Made by a program: the position numbers and the translations under genes. Below, piece after piece: positions 47,149-58,316 of a DNA stretch of 64,000 nucleotides; the stretch's first letter is position 1; the number at the start of each line of letters is the position of its first letter. Under the pieces are notes generated by a model that worked only from the letters and a program-made list of their open reading frames with translations, was not told the DNA's origin and made no database searches. Source of the DNA: CAWBVG01 sp963792175 (GTDB lineage Bacteria > Acidobacteriota > Vicinamibacteria > Vicinamibacterales > CAVVIG01); the NCBI GenBank assembly GCA_963792175.1, contig CAWBVG010000039.1:186001-250000 (forward strand), written 5' to 3'.

Positions 47149-48703
47149 TCACTGTTGCGTCCCGGGTTTGGTGGGCGGCGCCACCGACAGGACGCGCGTC
47201 TGAGGCAGGCGGCCGCGATCGATGAGGACTCCGTCCTTCCACACCGCGGCCACTTGACGGATGTTGCCGATGTCCGTCAGCGGATCCGCGCTGAGGATCA
47301 GCAGGTCCGCGCGCTTGCCGGCCTCGATCGTCCCGAAGTCGTCGAGGCCGCGCGCGGCCATGGCGCCGTTGCGCGTCGCGGCCACCAGCGCCTGCGACGG
47401 GGACATGCCGAGCTCCACCAGCCCTTCGATGGCGATGATCGTGCCGAGGCCGTGGTCCTGCTCGGGAAACTTCGGCGTGCGCGTCAGTTCGGGCGCCGCG
47501 GCCCAGTAGCTGTCGGTGCCCGGCGTCGCGCGGCAGCCGGCGCGAATCAGTTTCTGTGCGTTCTTCCGCCGCATCTCGAGATCCTCGCCGACCTCGGCGG
47601 CTTCCTTGCGTTTTTCCGCGGTCGTTTTCTCGCGCGCCGGCGATCGCCCTTCCTTCTCCGCTTCGGCGCGCTTTTTCTCGACTTCGTCCTTCGTCTTGAG
47701 ATGCCGCTTCCACGCCGGACCGGTGATCGTGCTGGCGAGCATCGAGCAGTACAGGCCGCGATCGCGGATCGCGGTGACGAGGTCGTCCGGCATCTCGCGG
47801 CCGTCGAGCAGCTCGGGGTGCTGGATGCCGTCGATGCCGGCCGCAATCGACACCCGGAGGCCTTCGATGCTCGTCGAATGGGTTTCGGCGGCGCGTCCGC
47901 GCTTGTGCGCCTCCTCGACGATCACCTGCTGCGCTTCCGCCGAGAAGCCGAGGAAGGTCGGCTCCGAGAAATGACTCGTCCCGCCGAACTTCAGGAAATC
48001 GGGTCCTTTGTCGAGATAGGCGTTGATCGCGCGGCGGAGCTCGTCCGGCCGCATCGCCATCAGCTCTTCGCCGCCGCCTTGGGCGATGAAGTCGTTCATC
48101 TGCTCCTGGAACAGCGTCAGCTGTCCCATGACCCGGCTGAACGAAAACGAGTACGGCCCGCTCCAGCCGAGGATGTTGCCCGCGGCGAGAATCCGCGCGC
48201 CGACCGCGTCGCCGCGCGCGATGGCGTCGCGGACCTTCACCAGCGGCACGAGCGCGCCGTAACTGTCGCGAACCGTCGTGATGCCGTAGCTCAGATCGAT
48301 CTGGGCGGCCTCGAGGACGATGGCGTCCTGCCGTGGCTGATAACGAACGAGCGATTCGTACCGGTCGTTCTGGCCGCCGTACAGCGACAGGTGGACGTTG
48401 GTGTCGATGAGACCCGGGAGGATCCACTGGCCGCGGGTCTCGATCTGCCGCGCGCCCGCGGGCACCGCGACCCGCGCGCGCGGGCCGACCGCCGTGATGC
48501 GTCCGCCCCCTATCAGCACGATCGCGTCCGGGGTCGGCGCGCCGCCGTTGCCGTCGATGACGGTGCCGCCCACCAGGGCCGTGACCGCCGCCGGCGCCTG
48601 CCCTGGAAGCGCGCGCGCGGCCGGGCGTGCCAACGACGGCCAGCAGCGCGGCCGCGACGCACGCGGTTGAGATGGTCAAACGCACGCGCAGAGGATACGG
48701 CAT
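47149..48703 (-). CDS. Secreted metal-dependent amidohydrolase, one frameshift
   Basis: The reconstructed protein has about 517 residues. ATG 48703 gives MPYPLRVRLTISTACVAAAL as a signal peptide. An extra base near 48630 moves the frame just after it. The catalytic body is intact: GTVIDGNGGAPTPDAIVL, then WILPGLIDTNVHLSLYG (Asn replaces the usual first His of HxH). KFGG follows at the carbamylated-Lys position, then RAAETHSTS, DGIQHPELL and the metal Asp in RATPGTDSYW. A charged Lys/Glu-rich insert (about residues 310-350) is unusual. It is related to the enzyme at 21477-23081. It faces the zinc-ribbon gene with only 20 bases between start codons. Confidence 0.87.
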
Positions 48704-48723
48704 TTCTCCGTTATCATCACGTT

Positions 48724-49065
48724 ATGGCCCTCGACGAACGGGACTTCTTCAACAGCCGCAACGAGACCCGCACCGACAAGCTGCCCTGCCCGCGCTGCAA
48801 ACGCGTCAACGAATATCAGATGCGGTGGGTGGTGCGCACCCGCAAGGATCGGATTCCCAACGGCGCGGACGAGCGGGATCGGGCGATGTTCGCCAAGTTG
48901 CGCGACTACATGATCCGCGTGGACGACGCGGTCACGTGCAAGACGTGCGGCAAGAAGTTCGACATTCCGTCGCAGCACTCGATGGTGTTCATCGAGAAAG
49001 GCGCCGCGGCGGCCGGCAAGGTGTACACCGGCGGCGACGACGACGACTCGCGCTTCAATAGATGA
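48724..49065 (+). CDS. Zinc-ribbon protein, 113 residues, acidic C terminus
   Basis: Two CxxC pairs (LPCPRCKRVNEYQMRW and VTCKTCGKKFDIPSQ) frame a basic/acidic helix (ADERDRAMFAKLRDYMI). This gives a zinc ribbon with an inserted helix. The tail is Asp-rich (GGDDDDSRF). It probably binds nucleic acid or a protein partner in the cytoplasm. TATCAT at 48713-48718 is a possible -10 close to the start. The last 11 bases overlap the convergent methyltransferase-like gene. Confidence 0.75.
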   Translation: MALDERDFFNSRNETRTDKLPCPRCKRVNEYQMRWVVRTRKDRIPNGADERDRAMFAKLRDYMIRVDDAVTCKTCGKKFDIPSQHSMVFIEKGAAAAGKVYTGGDDDDSRFNR

Positions 49066-49720
49066 ACGGGACGATCCGCCAGCGCACCTCGCGCTGATAG
49101 CGCGTGTAGTCGTCGCCGAAGCTGCGCACCAGCGATCGCTCCTCGAGCGGCACGGCGGCAAAGAGATACGCCGCCGTGATGAGCGCGAACGCCAGACGAT
49201 CGCCCGTCATGTGCGCCGCGCCCAGTGTCGCCATCAACCAGCCGAGATACAACGGATGCCGGACGACGCGATACACTCCGCCGACCTGAAGGGACGTTGC
49301 GGCAGATGAAAGGCGGATACCTGCCAGTTCGAGCGGGTCGATGGTCGCGACCGCGCGGGCGATGACCGCGATGCCCGCCAACTGGACCACCGCGAGGACC
49401 ACCGCACCGCCGCCGTGAACGTCGAACAACTCTCCGCCGATCGGTCTCCACAGCAGGCAGACGACGATGAGCAGGAGGCTGGCCGTCCAGACGTACACCG
49501 AACGGACTAGCTCAGCGGGAACGGCGGCGGCGAGCCACCGCTTCACGCTGTCGCGGGCGAACACGCTGTGATGCGCGGCAAACGCCGAGAACAGCAGCAC
49601 ATTCCAGATCCACGCCTCTGCACCAGCTGGCGGCGCGGGACGGCCAAGGACGGCCACGAACCACCAGAGGCAGACAATCAGCGAGCCGACGAACACCGCC
49701 CCGCCGAGCCAGACGAACAA
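49055..49720 (-). CDS. ICMT/NnrU-type membrane methyltransferase-like protein
   Basis: This intact 221-residue protein has about five to six membrane helices, starting MFVWLGGAVFVGSLIVCLWW. The C-terminal signature of the isoprenylcysteine methyltransferase/PEMT superfamily is clear: VGGVYRVVRHPLYLGWLMA, then PLEERSLVRSFGDDYTRYQR. Family members methylate small molecules or prenyl-Cys at the membrane using S-adenosylmethionine. The start is set by the long hydrophobic N terminus. It is divergent from the ketosynthase (54 bases) and may belong to the same lipid-modifying locus as the second ICMT-like gene at 52425. Confidence 0.8.
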   Translation of the reverse strand: MFVWLGGAVFVGSLIVCLWWFVAVLGRPAPPAGAEAWIWNVLLFSAFAAHHSVFARDSVKRWLAAAVPAELVRSVYVWTASLLLIVVCLLWRPIGGELFDVHGGGAVVLAVVQLAGIAVIARAVATIDPLELAGIRLSSAATSLQVGGVYRVVRHPLYLGWLMATLGAAHMTGDRLAFALITAAYLFAAVPLEERSLVRSFGDDYTRYQREVRWRIVPFIY

Positions 49721-49774
49721 CGCGCGCGATCGTCATTGGGATTGACGGGACATCTGGTTAATCATAGAGCGAGC

Positions 49775-51037
49775 ATGACGGAGCGAATCGTGATCACCGG
49801 CATCGGCGTCGTCTCGCCGTTCGGCGTGGGTCGCGATCGGTTCTGGCAGCACGTCAGCGGCGGCTGCAGCGGCACGCGCGCCATCACCGAGTTCGACGCG
49901 TCGGACTTCGCGTGTCGCGTGGCGGCGCCGGTCACCGGCGTCACGATCGACGATGTGCCGCCGCTCGAGGGCGACGATCTCTGGGATCCCGGCTACCGCG
50001 CGGATCCCAAGCGCTACTCGCGCGCCGCGCTGATCGGCGTGATCGCCGCGCGCGAGGCCTGGGCCGACGCCGGGCTGCGCATCGCCGAGCCCAACGCCGG
50101 CGTCGTCATCGGCAGCGGCGGCGGCGGTATCGACGTCGGCGAGCGGCAGTACTACGACTTCTTCGCCGAGCACGGCAAACGCGTCACGCCCTATGCGATT
50201 CCGGTGTCGATCGTCGGCATGGTCTCCAGCGAAATCTCGATTTCGCTGCGCCTGCGCGGCGTCAGCCACGTGTTGTCGTGCGGGTGCACGAGCTCGAGCG
50301 ACGCGATCGGCTACGCCGCGGCACTGCTGCGCGCGGGCGACGCCGACGTGATCCTGTCCGGCGGCACGGATGCCTGCGTGACGCCGGGGATGATCTTCGG
50401 TTTCTCGCGGATGAAAGCGGTGTCGGTCGCCTACAACGAGCGGCCGGCCGAAGCCTCGCGTCCGTTCGACAAAGGGCGCGACGGGTTCGTGCTCGGCGAA
50501 GGCGCGTGGATGCTCGCGCTCGAGCGCGAGGATCGCGCCCGCGCGCGCGGCGCCAGGATCTACGCGTCGATCGACGGATACGCGTCGACATGCGACGCCT
50601 ACCACCGCGTGCAGATGGCGCCTGACGGCGAGGAGATCGTCCGCGCGATCGCGCTCGCGATCGAACGGTCGGGGCGCCGGCCGGAGGAGATCGGCTACGT
50701 CAACTACCACGGCACGTCGACGGTCCTGAACGACGCCGTCGAGTCGCGGTGCGTCCGCCAGGTGTTCGGCGGCCACGCCGAGCGGCTCGCCGGATCGTCG
50801 GTCAAGTCGATGGTCGGCCACTCACAGGGCGCCAGCGGCGCGGCCGGCGTCGTCACCGCGGCGCTGGCGCTGTCGAACGGATTCCTGCCGCCGACCATCA
50901 ATCAGCGCGATCCCGATCCGGCGTGCGACCTCGACGTCATTCCGAATCAGGGGCGGCGCGCCGAGGTCGGCGCCGCGCTGTGCAACTGCCTCGGGTTCGG
51001 GTCCAAGAACAGCGCGCTCGTCATCGGACGCGCGTGA
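49775..51037 (+). CDS. FabF-type beta-ketoacyl synthase
   Basis: This intact 420-residue condensing enzyme begins MTERIVITGIGVVSPFGVGR. The catalytic triad of the FabF class is visible: Cys in VLSCGCTSSSDAIGY, His in YVNYHGTSTVLND and His in KSMVGHSQGASGA, with the conserved Lys of SSVKSMVGH. It condenses an acyl thioester with malonyl-ACP. No other fatty-acid genes (fabD, fabG, acpP) are adjacent. The next genes are an FAD reductase and an ICMT-like methyltransferase, so it more likely serves a specialised lipid or polyketide-like pathway than bulk fatty-acid synthesis. Confidence 0.92.
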   Translation: MTERIVITGIGVVSPFGVGRDRFWQHVSGGCSGTRAITEFDASDFACRVAAPVTGVTIDDVPPLEGDDLWDPGYRADPKRYSRAALIGVIAAREAWADAGLRIAEPNAGVVIGSGGGGIDVGERQYYDFFAEHGKRVTPYAIPVSIVGMVSSEISISLRLRGVSHVLSCGCTSSSDAIGYAAALLRAGDADVILSGGTDACVTPGMIFGFSRMKAVSVAYNERPAEASRPFDKGRDGFVLGEGAWMLALEREDRARARGARIYASIDGYASTCDAYHRVQMAPDGEEIVRAIALAIERSGRRPEEIGYVNYHGTSTVLNDAVESRCVRQVFGGHAERLAGSSVKSMVGHSQGASGAAGVVTAALALSNGFLPPTINQRDPDPACDLDVIPNQGRRAEVGAALCNCLGFGSKNSALVIGRA

Positions 51038-51064
51038 CACGGTGCGCCTGGTGGCGCGCTCGAG

Positions 51065-51166
51065 ATTGGGTAATTGGGGAATTGGGTAATCTGGTGATTG
51101 AAATGTCGCATTGCCTGTCAATCTCCCAATCAATTACCCAATTACCCAATTACCCAATTACCCAAT
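51065..51166. repeat. Octamer tandem repeats in inverted orientation (TGGGTAAT x3 / ATTACCCA x4)
   Basis: Arm 1 (51067-51090) holds three units of TGGGTAAT, the middle one TGGGGAAT. Arm 2 (51133-51166) holds four units of ATTACCCA plus two bases. The arms are reverse complements separated by about 42 bases, so a single strand can form a stem of 24 bases or more. It lies between the ketosynthase stop and the FAD-reductase start, and the last unit touches the probable ATG at 51165. Confidence 0.85.
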
Positions 51167-52357
51167 GGCTGGATGTTGTGATTGTCGGCGCGGGCCCTGC
51201 CGGTGCGATCGCCGGGATTGTCCTGGCCCGCGCGGGCGCGCGTGTGCGCCTTGTCGATCGGGCGACGTTCCCGCGCGACAAGCTGTGCGGCGACACGGTC
51301 AATCCCGGCACCCTCGAGCGCCTGCGGCGGCTCGGCGTTGACGGCGACCTCGACGCGCGCGCGTTGCGCGTCGACGGCATGCTGGTCACCGGCGAACGCG
51401 GCGACGTCATCGACGGCCGCTATCCGCGCGGACAGTCAGGCCGCGCGATCGTGCGGCGCGATCTCGACTGGATGCTGCTCCAGCAGGCGATCGCCGCCGG
51501 GTGCGAGTTCGAGGCCGCGTCGCCGTCCGGCGCGCGACGGTCGACGAGTCGCGCGGCAGTCCGTCGTGTCACCGGCGTTGTCGCCGGCGGCGACGGCCAC
51601 GAGCGGCGTGCTGCCAGCCCGCGTGGTCGTCGCGGCTGACGGCCGCCATTCGACGATCGCCTTCGGTCTCGGCCTCGCGCGGCATCCCGCGCGTCCCCGC
51701 CGCTGGGCCGTCGGCGGCTACTTCGAGAACGTGTCACGGCCACGATCAGCGCGGACGTCGACGATACTCTGCGAGCTCAGCAGCTCCGCGTGACATCCTG
51801 TTTCGGCGAGATGCACGTGCGCCGGAACTGCTACATCGGCGTGGCGCCGGTGCCGGGCGGCCTGACGAATGTGTGCCTGGTGCGGCCGTCGGGCGCCGGC
51901 GATACGGCGCTCGCGGATCCCGCCGGGCTGCTGACGCGCGCGCTGGCCGCAGATTCGCAGCTTCGCGATCGCTTTGCGGACGCGCGGCTCGTCGCACCGC
52001 CCGTGGTCCTCGGTCCGCTGGCGGTGGAGTCTCCGCGCACGACGATCGACGGGCTGCTCTTCGCCGGCGACGCCGCCGGATTCATCGATCCGATGACCGG
52101 CGACGGTCTGCGCTTCGCGGTCCAGGGCGGCGAGCTTGCCGCGGCGGCGGCGTTGCAGGCGCTCGAACACGGATGGACCGGCGTCCATGCGCGGCTCGCG
52201 GCCGATCGACGGCGCGGCATTCGCGGCGAAGTGGCGCTTCAATCGCGCGCTCCGCGCGCTGGTGTCGTCGCCGCGCGCCATTGACGCGGCGGCCGTCGCC
52301 ACGCGGCTCGCGCCCGGGATCCTGCGCGCGGTCATCGCGCGCGCCGGCGACTGCTGA
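51165..52357 (+). CDS. Geranylgeranyl-reductase-family FAD-dependent oxidoreductase, frameshifted
   Basis: The reconstructed protein has about 395 residues. The FAD-binding start is DVVIVGAGPAGAIAG, followed by FPRDKLCGDTVNPG (the CG motif of this family). RVVVAADGRHSTIAF and the second flavin motif FAGDAAGFIDPMTGDGLRFA come later. ATG 51165 continues as MA-DVVIVGAG only if one extra G in GGCTGGATG is removed. This matches the +1 errors elsewhere and is why I prefer it to the in-frame ATG at 51103, which would translate the octamer repeat. Several more indels lie between 51530 and 51790 and near 52200. It probably reduces double bonds of an isoprenoid or polyketide-like lipid. It sits between a ketosynthase and a methyltransferase-like gene. 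Confidence 0.78.
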
Positions 52358-52424
52358 CACGCGTCGTCCGCGAGCCGAGGCTCGCCGAAGTCGACGCGTA
52401 GCGCGGGATGCGAGGTCGCGCTGC

Positions 52425-52936
52425 GTGCCGTGGACCGGTCAGGTCGTGTTCGTCGTCGTCTTCGTCTTCATGCTGGTCGAGGCGCGCCGGGCGGCCGCGC
52501 AACGAGCGCGCTCAACGCGCCGGGGCGGCGTCGAGCCGCCGGGAGATGTCTATGCGCTGATGCAGCTGATCTACCCCGCTTCGTTCCTGCTGATGCTCGC
52601 CGAAGGCGCGTGGCGGGGCGCGCCACCTCAGCCGTTCTTCGTCGCGGGCGCGGCGCTCTTCGCTGCCGCCAAGGCGCTCAAATGGTGGGCGATTCTCTCG
52701 CTCGGCCCGTTCTGGACCTTCCGCGTCATCGTCGTCCCGGGATCCGCCGGGTTGTGAGCGGACCCTACCGGTTCGTCCCACATCCGAACTACGTCGCGGT
52801 GGTGGGCGAGTTCATCGCCGTCGCGATGATGACGGGCGCGGTGGTGTCCGGACCGCTGGCGCTGCTCGCGTTCGCGGCGCTGCTGGTCAAGCGGATCGCC
52901 GTCGAGGAGCGGGCGCTTCACGTGTCGACCCGCTGA
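52425..52936 (+). CDS. ICMT-family membrane methyltransferase-like protein, frameshifted
   Basis: The reconstructed protein has about 170 residues. The GTG start at 52425 gives PWTGQVVFVVVFVFMLVEAR, a first membrane helix. LMQLIYPASFLLMLAEGAW and a third helix follow, then the family block RRVVSGPYRFVPHPNYVAVV (His-Pro as in RHPxY) and VEERALHVSTR. One base appears to be missing near 52740 in a G-run. Proteins of this size are often found with polyketide or alkylresorcinol-type synthases and flavoenzymes as O-methyltransferases, which fits the ketosynthase and FAD reductase upstream. It is the last gene of that plus-strand group. Confidence 0.75.
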
Positions 52937-53005
52937 CGACTTCCGGCGTCTAAAGAGAAGCGGCGTCGGCCTTTATGGCCCAACCGCGGCACATGGGTTG
53001 CAGCC

Positions 53006-53011
53006 TATAAT
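53006..53011 (+). promoter_or_regulatory. Consensus -10 element (TATAAT) immediately before the TPR-peptidase start
   Basis: TATAAT ends nine bases before ATG 53021, with no Shine-Dalgarno sequence between. Transcription would begin at about 53018, so the message would be leaderless or nearly so. No good -35 hexamer is seen at the expected distance. It would drive the long operon through DUF4175. Confidence 0.6.
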
Positions 53012-53020
53012 ACAAACGCG

Positions 53021-55549
53021 ATGCGTCGATTCCCCCTTTTCCTGCTCGTCGCCTCGCTTGCGGTGTTTGCGCTCCCGTCGTTCGGGACGGCGCAGGCGCC
53101 TCGCGGCCGATCGCCCGCACTGCTCGCGCCGTTGCAGCTGGCCAATCGCGCGCTGATCGAGGGCCGGTACGACGAGGTCGACGCGCTGACCGACAAGCTC
53201 GATGCCCGGGATCCGAACGTCGTCGCCGTTCAAGGCGCGCGCGCTGATCGCGCGCGGCCGCTACGCGCAGGCCGAGGCGGCGCTGCGCGCCGTCGTGCGG
53301 CCGCGCGCCGGCGAGCGAAGCCGCGCTCGAGCTTGGCCTGCTGCAGCAGATGCTCGGCAAGCCGGACGCCGTCGCCATTCTCGAAAAGGTGGCGCCGCAG
53401 GCCGAGACGAGCGACGATCCCGACGGAGCTCGCCCGCGCCGCGCGCGCGCTGCGCGCGCTCGGCCGTTTCCAGGAAGCCAACGCGGCGTTCCGTGCTGGC
53501 CTCGACGACCTCGCCCAACGACCCGGCGATCCAGACGGCGTGGGGCGAGCTGCTTCTCGAGAAGTACAACAGGACCGACGCGATGAAGTCGTTTCAGATC
53601 GCGCTGCAGGCCGACCCGCGGTGGGCGCCGGCGCTGCTGGGCTCGGCCCGGGCGCTGGCGGACGAGAATCCCGCCGCAGGCGGTGAGCCTCGCGCGCAAG
53701 GCGCTCGGAGATCAACCCGTCGTCGGTCGATGCGCAGGTGTTCCTCGCCGGCGAGGCCGCCGACTCCAGCCACCACGACGAGGCGCGCGAAGCGCTGGAG
53801 AAGGCGCTCGCCGTCAACCCGTCCAGCCTCGACGCGCACGCGCTGCGTCGCCGCCCTCGCGTACGTCGAGGACAAGCCGCAGGAGTTCGAGGCCGAGGTC
53901 GCCAAGACGCTCGCGATCGCGCCGAACTACGGCGACGTCTACCGCACGGCCGGCGAGCTGGCCGCGCACAACTACCGGTTCGACGAAGCGGTGACGCTCA
54001 CGCGCCGCGCGCTGTCGCTCGACCCGAAGAATCCGCGGACGCTGGCCGATCTCGGCACGCACCTGCTGCGGACCGGCGACGAGCCGGCGCGCGCGGACCG
54101 CGCTCGAGGCGTCGTTCAAGATCGATCCCTACAACAGGTCACCTTCAACCTGCTCGGATGATGGACACGCTCGACAAGTTCGTCACCGTGCGCGACGGCG
54201 ACATCGTGATGCGCCTGGACAAGGACGAGGCGCCGGTGCTGCAGGAGTACGCGATGGCGCTGGCGCACCAGGCGCTCAACACGCTGGCGGCGCGCTACGA
54301 GTTCACGCCCAAGGGACCGATCCTCATCGAGATCTTTCCGAAGCACGACGACTTCGCCGTCAGGAACGTCGGGCTGCCGGGCATGATCGGCGCGCTCGGC
54401 GTCTGCTTCGGCCGCGTCGTGACGATGGACTCGCCGCGCGCGCGTCCGCCGGGCGAATTCCAGTGGGAAGCGACGCTCTGGCACGAGCTGGCGCACGTCA
54501 TCACGCTGCAGATGTCGAACCAGCGGATGCCGCGGTGGCTCACCGAGGGCATCTCGGTCTACGAGGAGAAGCGGGCGCGCGCCGAATGGGGCCGCGAGAT
54601 GGACGTCGCGTTCGCCGGCATGCTGAACCGCGGCGAAACCGTCAAGCTGCGCGATCTGAACGCCGCGTTCCAGAACCCGAAGACGATCTCGCTCGCGTAT
54701 TACCAGGCGTCGCTGCTGGTCGAGCACCTGGTCACGGCCTACGGCGACGCCGGGCTGCGCAAGCTGGTGCGGATCTACGGCCAGGGGCTCGACACCGACG
54801 CGGCGCTCAAGGCCGCGCTGAACACGGATTTCGATCAGCTGCAGACCGGCTTCGACGAAGCCGTCGAGCGGCAGTTCGGCGCCATGCGCAAGGCGCTGGC
54901 GGCGCCGGCGGACGCCGATCTCGTCCGCGCATGCCACCGACAAGCTGCAGACGCTCGCCGCCGAGAACCCGCGCAGCTTCCCGGTGCAGATGGCGCTCGG
55001 CCGCGCGCTCCGCAAGGACGGCAAGGTCGACGAGGCGATGCAGGCGTTCGAGCGCGCCGCGCAGCTCGTGCCGCTGCGCCGGCGGCAAGGACAGCCCGCA
55101 CGAGCAGATGGCCGCGATGGCGATCGAGAAGAAGGACACCGCGCGCGCCATCGCCGAGCTGACCGCGCTCGTCGCCGTCGACTTCAACAACGTCGAAGCG
55201 GCGCGGCAGCTCGCCGCGCTGCTGCGCGAGACCAAGGTCGACGGATCCCGCCAAGCTGCGTCCGGTGTACGAGCGCATCGCCGCGATCGATCCGTTCGAC
55301 GCCGAAGCGCACGTGCAGCTCGGACGGATGGCGCTGCAGCGCAACGAGGCCGAGACGGCGGCGCGCGAGTTCCGCACGGTTCTCGCGCTGGGGCCGGTGG
55401 ACAGGGCGGCGGCCTTCACCGATCTCGCGGAAAGCTACTTCAAGGCCGGCAAGCGCGCGGAGGCGAAGAAGCAGACGCTGGCCGCGCTCGAAATCGCCCC
55501 GACCTACGAGCGGGCGCAGGGCCTGCTGCTCAAGCTGGTGGAGCGATGA
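53021..55549 (+). CDS. Secreted TPR protein with an internal gluzincin (HExxH) peptidase-like domain, heavily frameshifted
   Basis: The reconstructed protein has about 838 residues. The signal peptide MRRFPLFLLVASLAVFALPS is followed by tandem TPRs (residues about 30-380; KARALIARGRYAQAEAALRA, YNRTDAMKSFQIALQADPRW, SSHHDEAREALEKALAVNP). A peptidase-MA-like domain comes next: ATLWHELAHVITLQM with the HExxH zinc motif, then the downstream Glu in WLTEGISVYEE. More C-terminal TPRs follow (KVDEAMQAFERAAQLV, VYERIAAIDPFDAEAHVQLG). Eleven or twelve one-base insertions, all in the +1 sense, break it, which is the highest density in the window. It heads the operon and overlaps the next start by ATGA. 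Activity as a peptidase is likely but unproven; the role may be cell-envelope scaffolding. Confidence 0.8.
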
Positions 55550-56342
55550 ACGATCGGCGGCCTCGCGACTGGCGATCGTTCGCACTGATGGCGCGTACTG
55601 GTTCCCGCGCTCGCAGCCCTCGGTCGACGCGCAGCTGCCGAACGCGCCCGACGATCGCTACGCCGGGCTGCAGTGGCGCTTCGTGCGGATCAAGTACCAC
55701 TTTGCGCAGGAAGGGACGCGCATCCCGCAGGACTTCTACGGCGAGCCGTGGGGCATCGACGCCCCGGCGGCCGAGCAGAATCTGTCGCGCCGCATCAAGA
55801 CGGCGACCGCCATCCAGGTCGAGGATCCGATCCTGATCACGCTCGACGATCCGCGGCTGTTCGAGTACCCCTGGATCTACATCGTCGAGCCGAGCAGCAT
55901 GCGGATGGCCGAGCACGAGGTGCCGATCCTGCGCGAATTCCTGCTGCGCGGCGGGCACGCCATGGTCGACGACTTCCACGGCCCGCTCGAATGGGATGCC
56001 TTCACGCGAGAGATGAAGCGGCTGTTCCCGGATCGCGAGATCGTCGAGATCCCGAAGGACCATCCGGTGTTCAGCAGCTTCTACAAGCTCGACGGCTATC
56101 CGCAGGTGGCGGGTCTCGGCTCGTTCCTGCAGGGCCGCACGTGGGAACGCGGCGGCGTCGTCCAGCACCTGCGCGCCATTCTCGACGACACCGGCCGCCC
56201 GATGATCTTCATCAACTGGAACACCGACATGGGCGACGGCTGGGAGTGGTCGAACGCCGCCGAGTACCCCGGCTACATCAAGTTCACCGCGATGGCGTAC
56301 CGGATGGGCATCAACGAGATCATCTACGCCCTCACGCATTGA
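55546..56342 (+). CDS. DUF4159-family protein, frameshifted near its N terminus
   Basis: The reconstructed protein has about 264 residues. ATG 55546 overlaps the preceding stop. After a damaged leader (LVPALAALGRR in one frame) the body is intact: LQWRFVRIKYHF, IPQDFYGEPWGIDAPAAEQN, then EDPILITLDDPRLFEYPWIY, EFLLRGGHAMVDDFHGP, VFSSFYKLDG and INWNTDMGDGWEWSNA. These are the marks of DUF4159, a glutamine-amidotransferase-like fold of unknown function that accompanies MoxR/DUF58 operons. It is probably exported. Confidence 0.85.
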
Positions 56343-56354
56343 GGATCCCCTGAC

Positions 56355-57369
<1,015 letters not shown>

Positions 57370-57372
57370 GCG

Positions 57373-58279
57373 ATGCCGTGGACCGCCGCCGATCGCCCGT
57401 TCCTGGATCCTGCGGTCGTCGCGCGCCTCGGCACGCTCGAGCTGAAGGCCCGCACCATCGTCGAAGGCTTCCTGTCGGGTCTCCATCGCAGCCCCTTCAA
57501 GGGCTTCAGCGTGGAGTTCGCCGAGTACCGCCAGTACATCCCCGGCGACGATCTGCACACGATCGACTGGAAGGTCTACGCGCGGAGCGACCGCTACTAC
57601 ATCAAGAAGTTCGAGGAAGAAACCAATCTCGACTGCCATCTGCTGCTCGACGTCAGCGGCTCGATGGGCTACGGCTCGCACCACGGCATGACGAAGTTCG
57701 AGTACGGCGCGTGCCTGGCGGCGTCGCTCGGCTACCTGATGAACCGTCAGCGCGACGCGGTGGGGCTGACGGCGTTCGACGAGAACATCGTCGAGATGCT
57801 GCCGGCGAGCTCGCGTCCCGGCCATCTGCGGGCGCTGCTGGTCACGCTCGACCGCCTCGTGACCGGCCACAAGACCAACGTCTCGAAGCCGCTTCATCGG
57901 CTGGCCGATTCGATCACCAAACGCGGTCTCGTCGTCCTGATCTCGGATCTGCTGGACGACCCCGACGAAGTGATCCGCGGCCTGAAGCATTTTCAGTTCC
58001 GCGGCGTCGACGTCATCGTGTTCCACGTCCTCGATCCCGACGAGATCGAGTTTCCGTTCGAGCACGCGACGCGCTTCGAGGATCTCGAAACGAACGAGGA
58101 AGTGATGGCCGTTCCCGGCGCGGTGCGCGAGCACTATCTGAAGGCGATTGGCGGCGCTCGTCGACCGCTACCGCCGCGAGCTCGGCGCGACCGGGATCGA
58201 CTACCAGCTGCTGAACACGAACCACCCGCTCGAGCTCGCGCTGATGTCGTATCTGTCGACCAGGTCGAGGGCGTTATGA
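57373..58279 (+). CDS. DUF58 protein with von Willebrand A-like domain, one frameshift near the C terminus
   Basis: The reconstructed protein has about 301 residues. The DUF58 hallmark GFSVEFAEYRQYIPGDDLHT, then IDWKVYARSDRYYIKKFEEE, is followed by a MIDAS motif (LLLDVSGSMGYGS) and DAVGLTAFDENIVEMLP. It is the usual vWA partner of MoxR, probably peripheral to the membrane. One extra G near 58155 (GATTGGCGG for GATTGCGG) shifts the frame; removing it gives ALVDRYRRELGATGIDY and the stop at 58279. It starts three bases after MoxR. The heptamer repeat begins just after its end. Confidence 0.92.
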
Positions 58280-58286
58280 CCATGTC

Positions 58287-58306
58287 GGGGCTAGGGGCTA
58301 GGGGCT
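58287..58306. repeat. Heptamer tandem repeat GGGGCTA (about three copies)
   Basis: Between DUF58 and the Bat-like gene the sequence reads GGGGCTAGGGGCTAGGGGCT. The same heptamer recurs at 60206-60247 on the other side of the Bat-like gene. Confidence 0.75.
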
Positions 58307-58316
58307 GAGCTGTCGC

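Noticed and set aside
51065..51166. Repeat array considered as a CRISPR
   Set aside because: Units are 8 bases and contiguous, with no unique spacers and no cas genes nearby.
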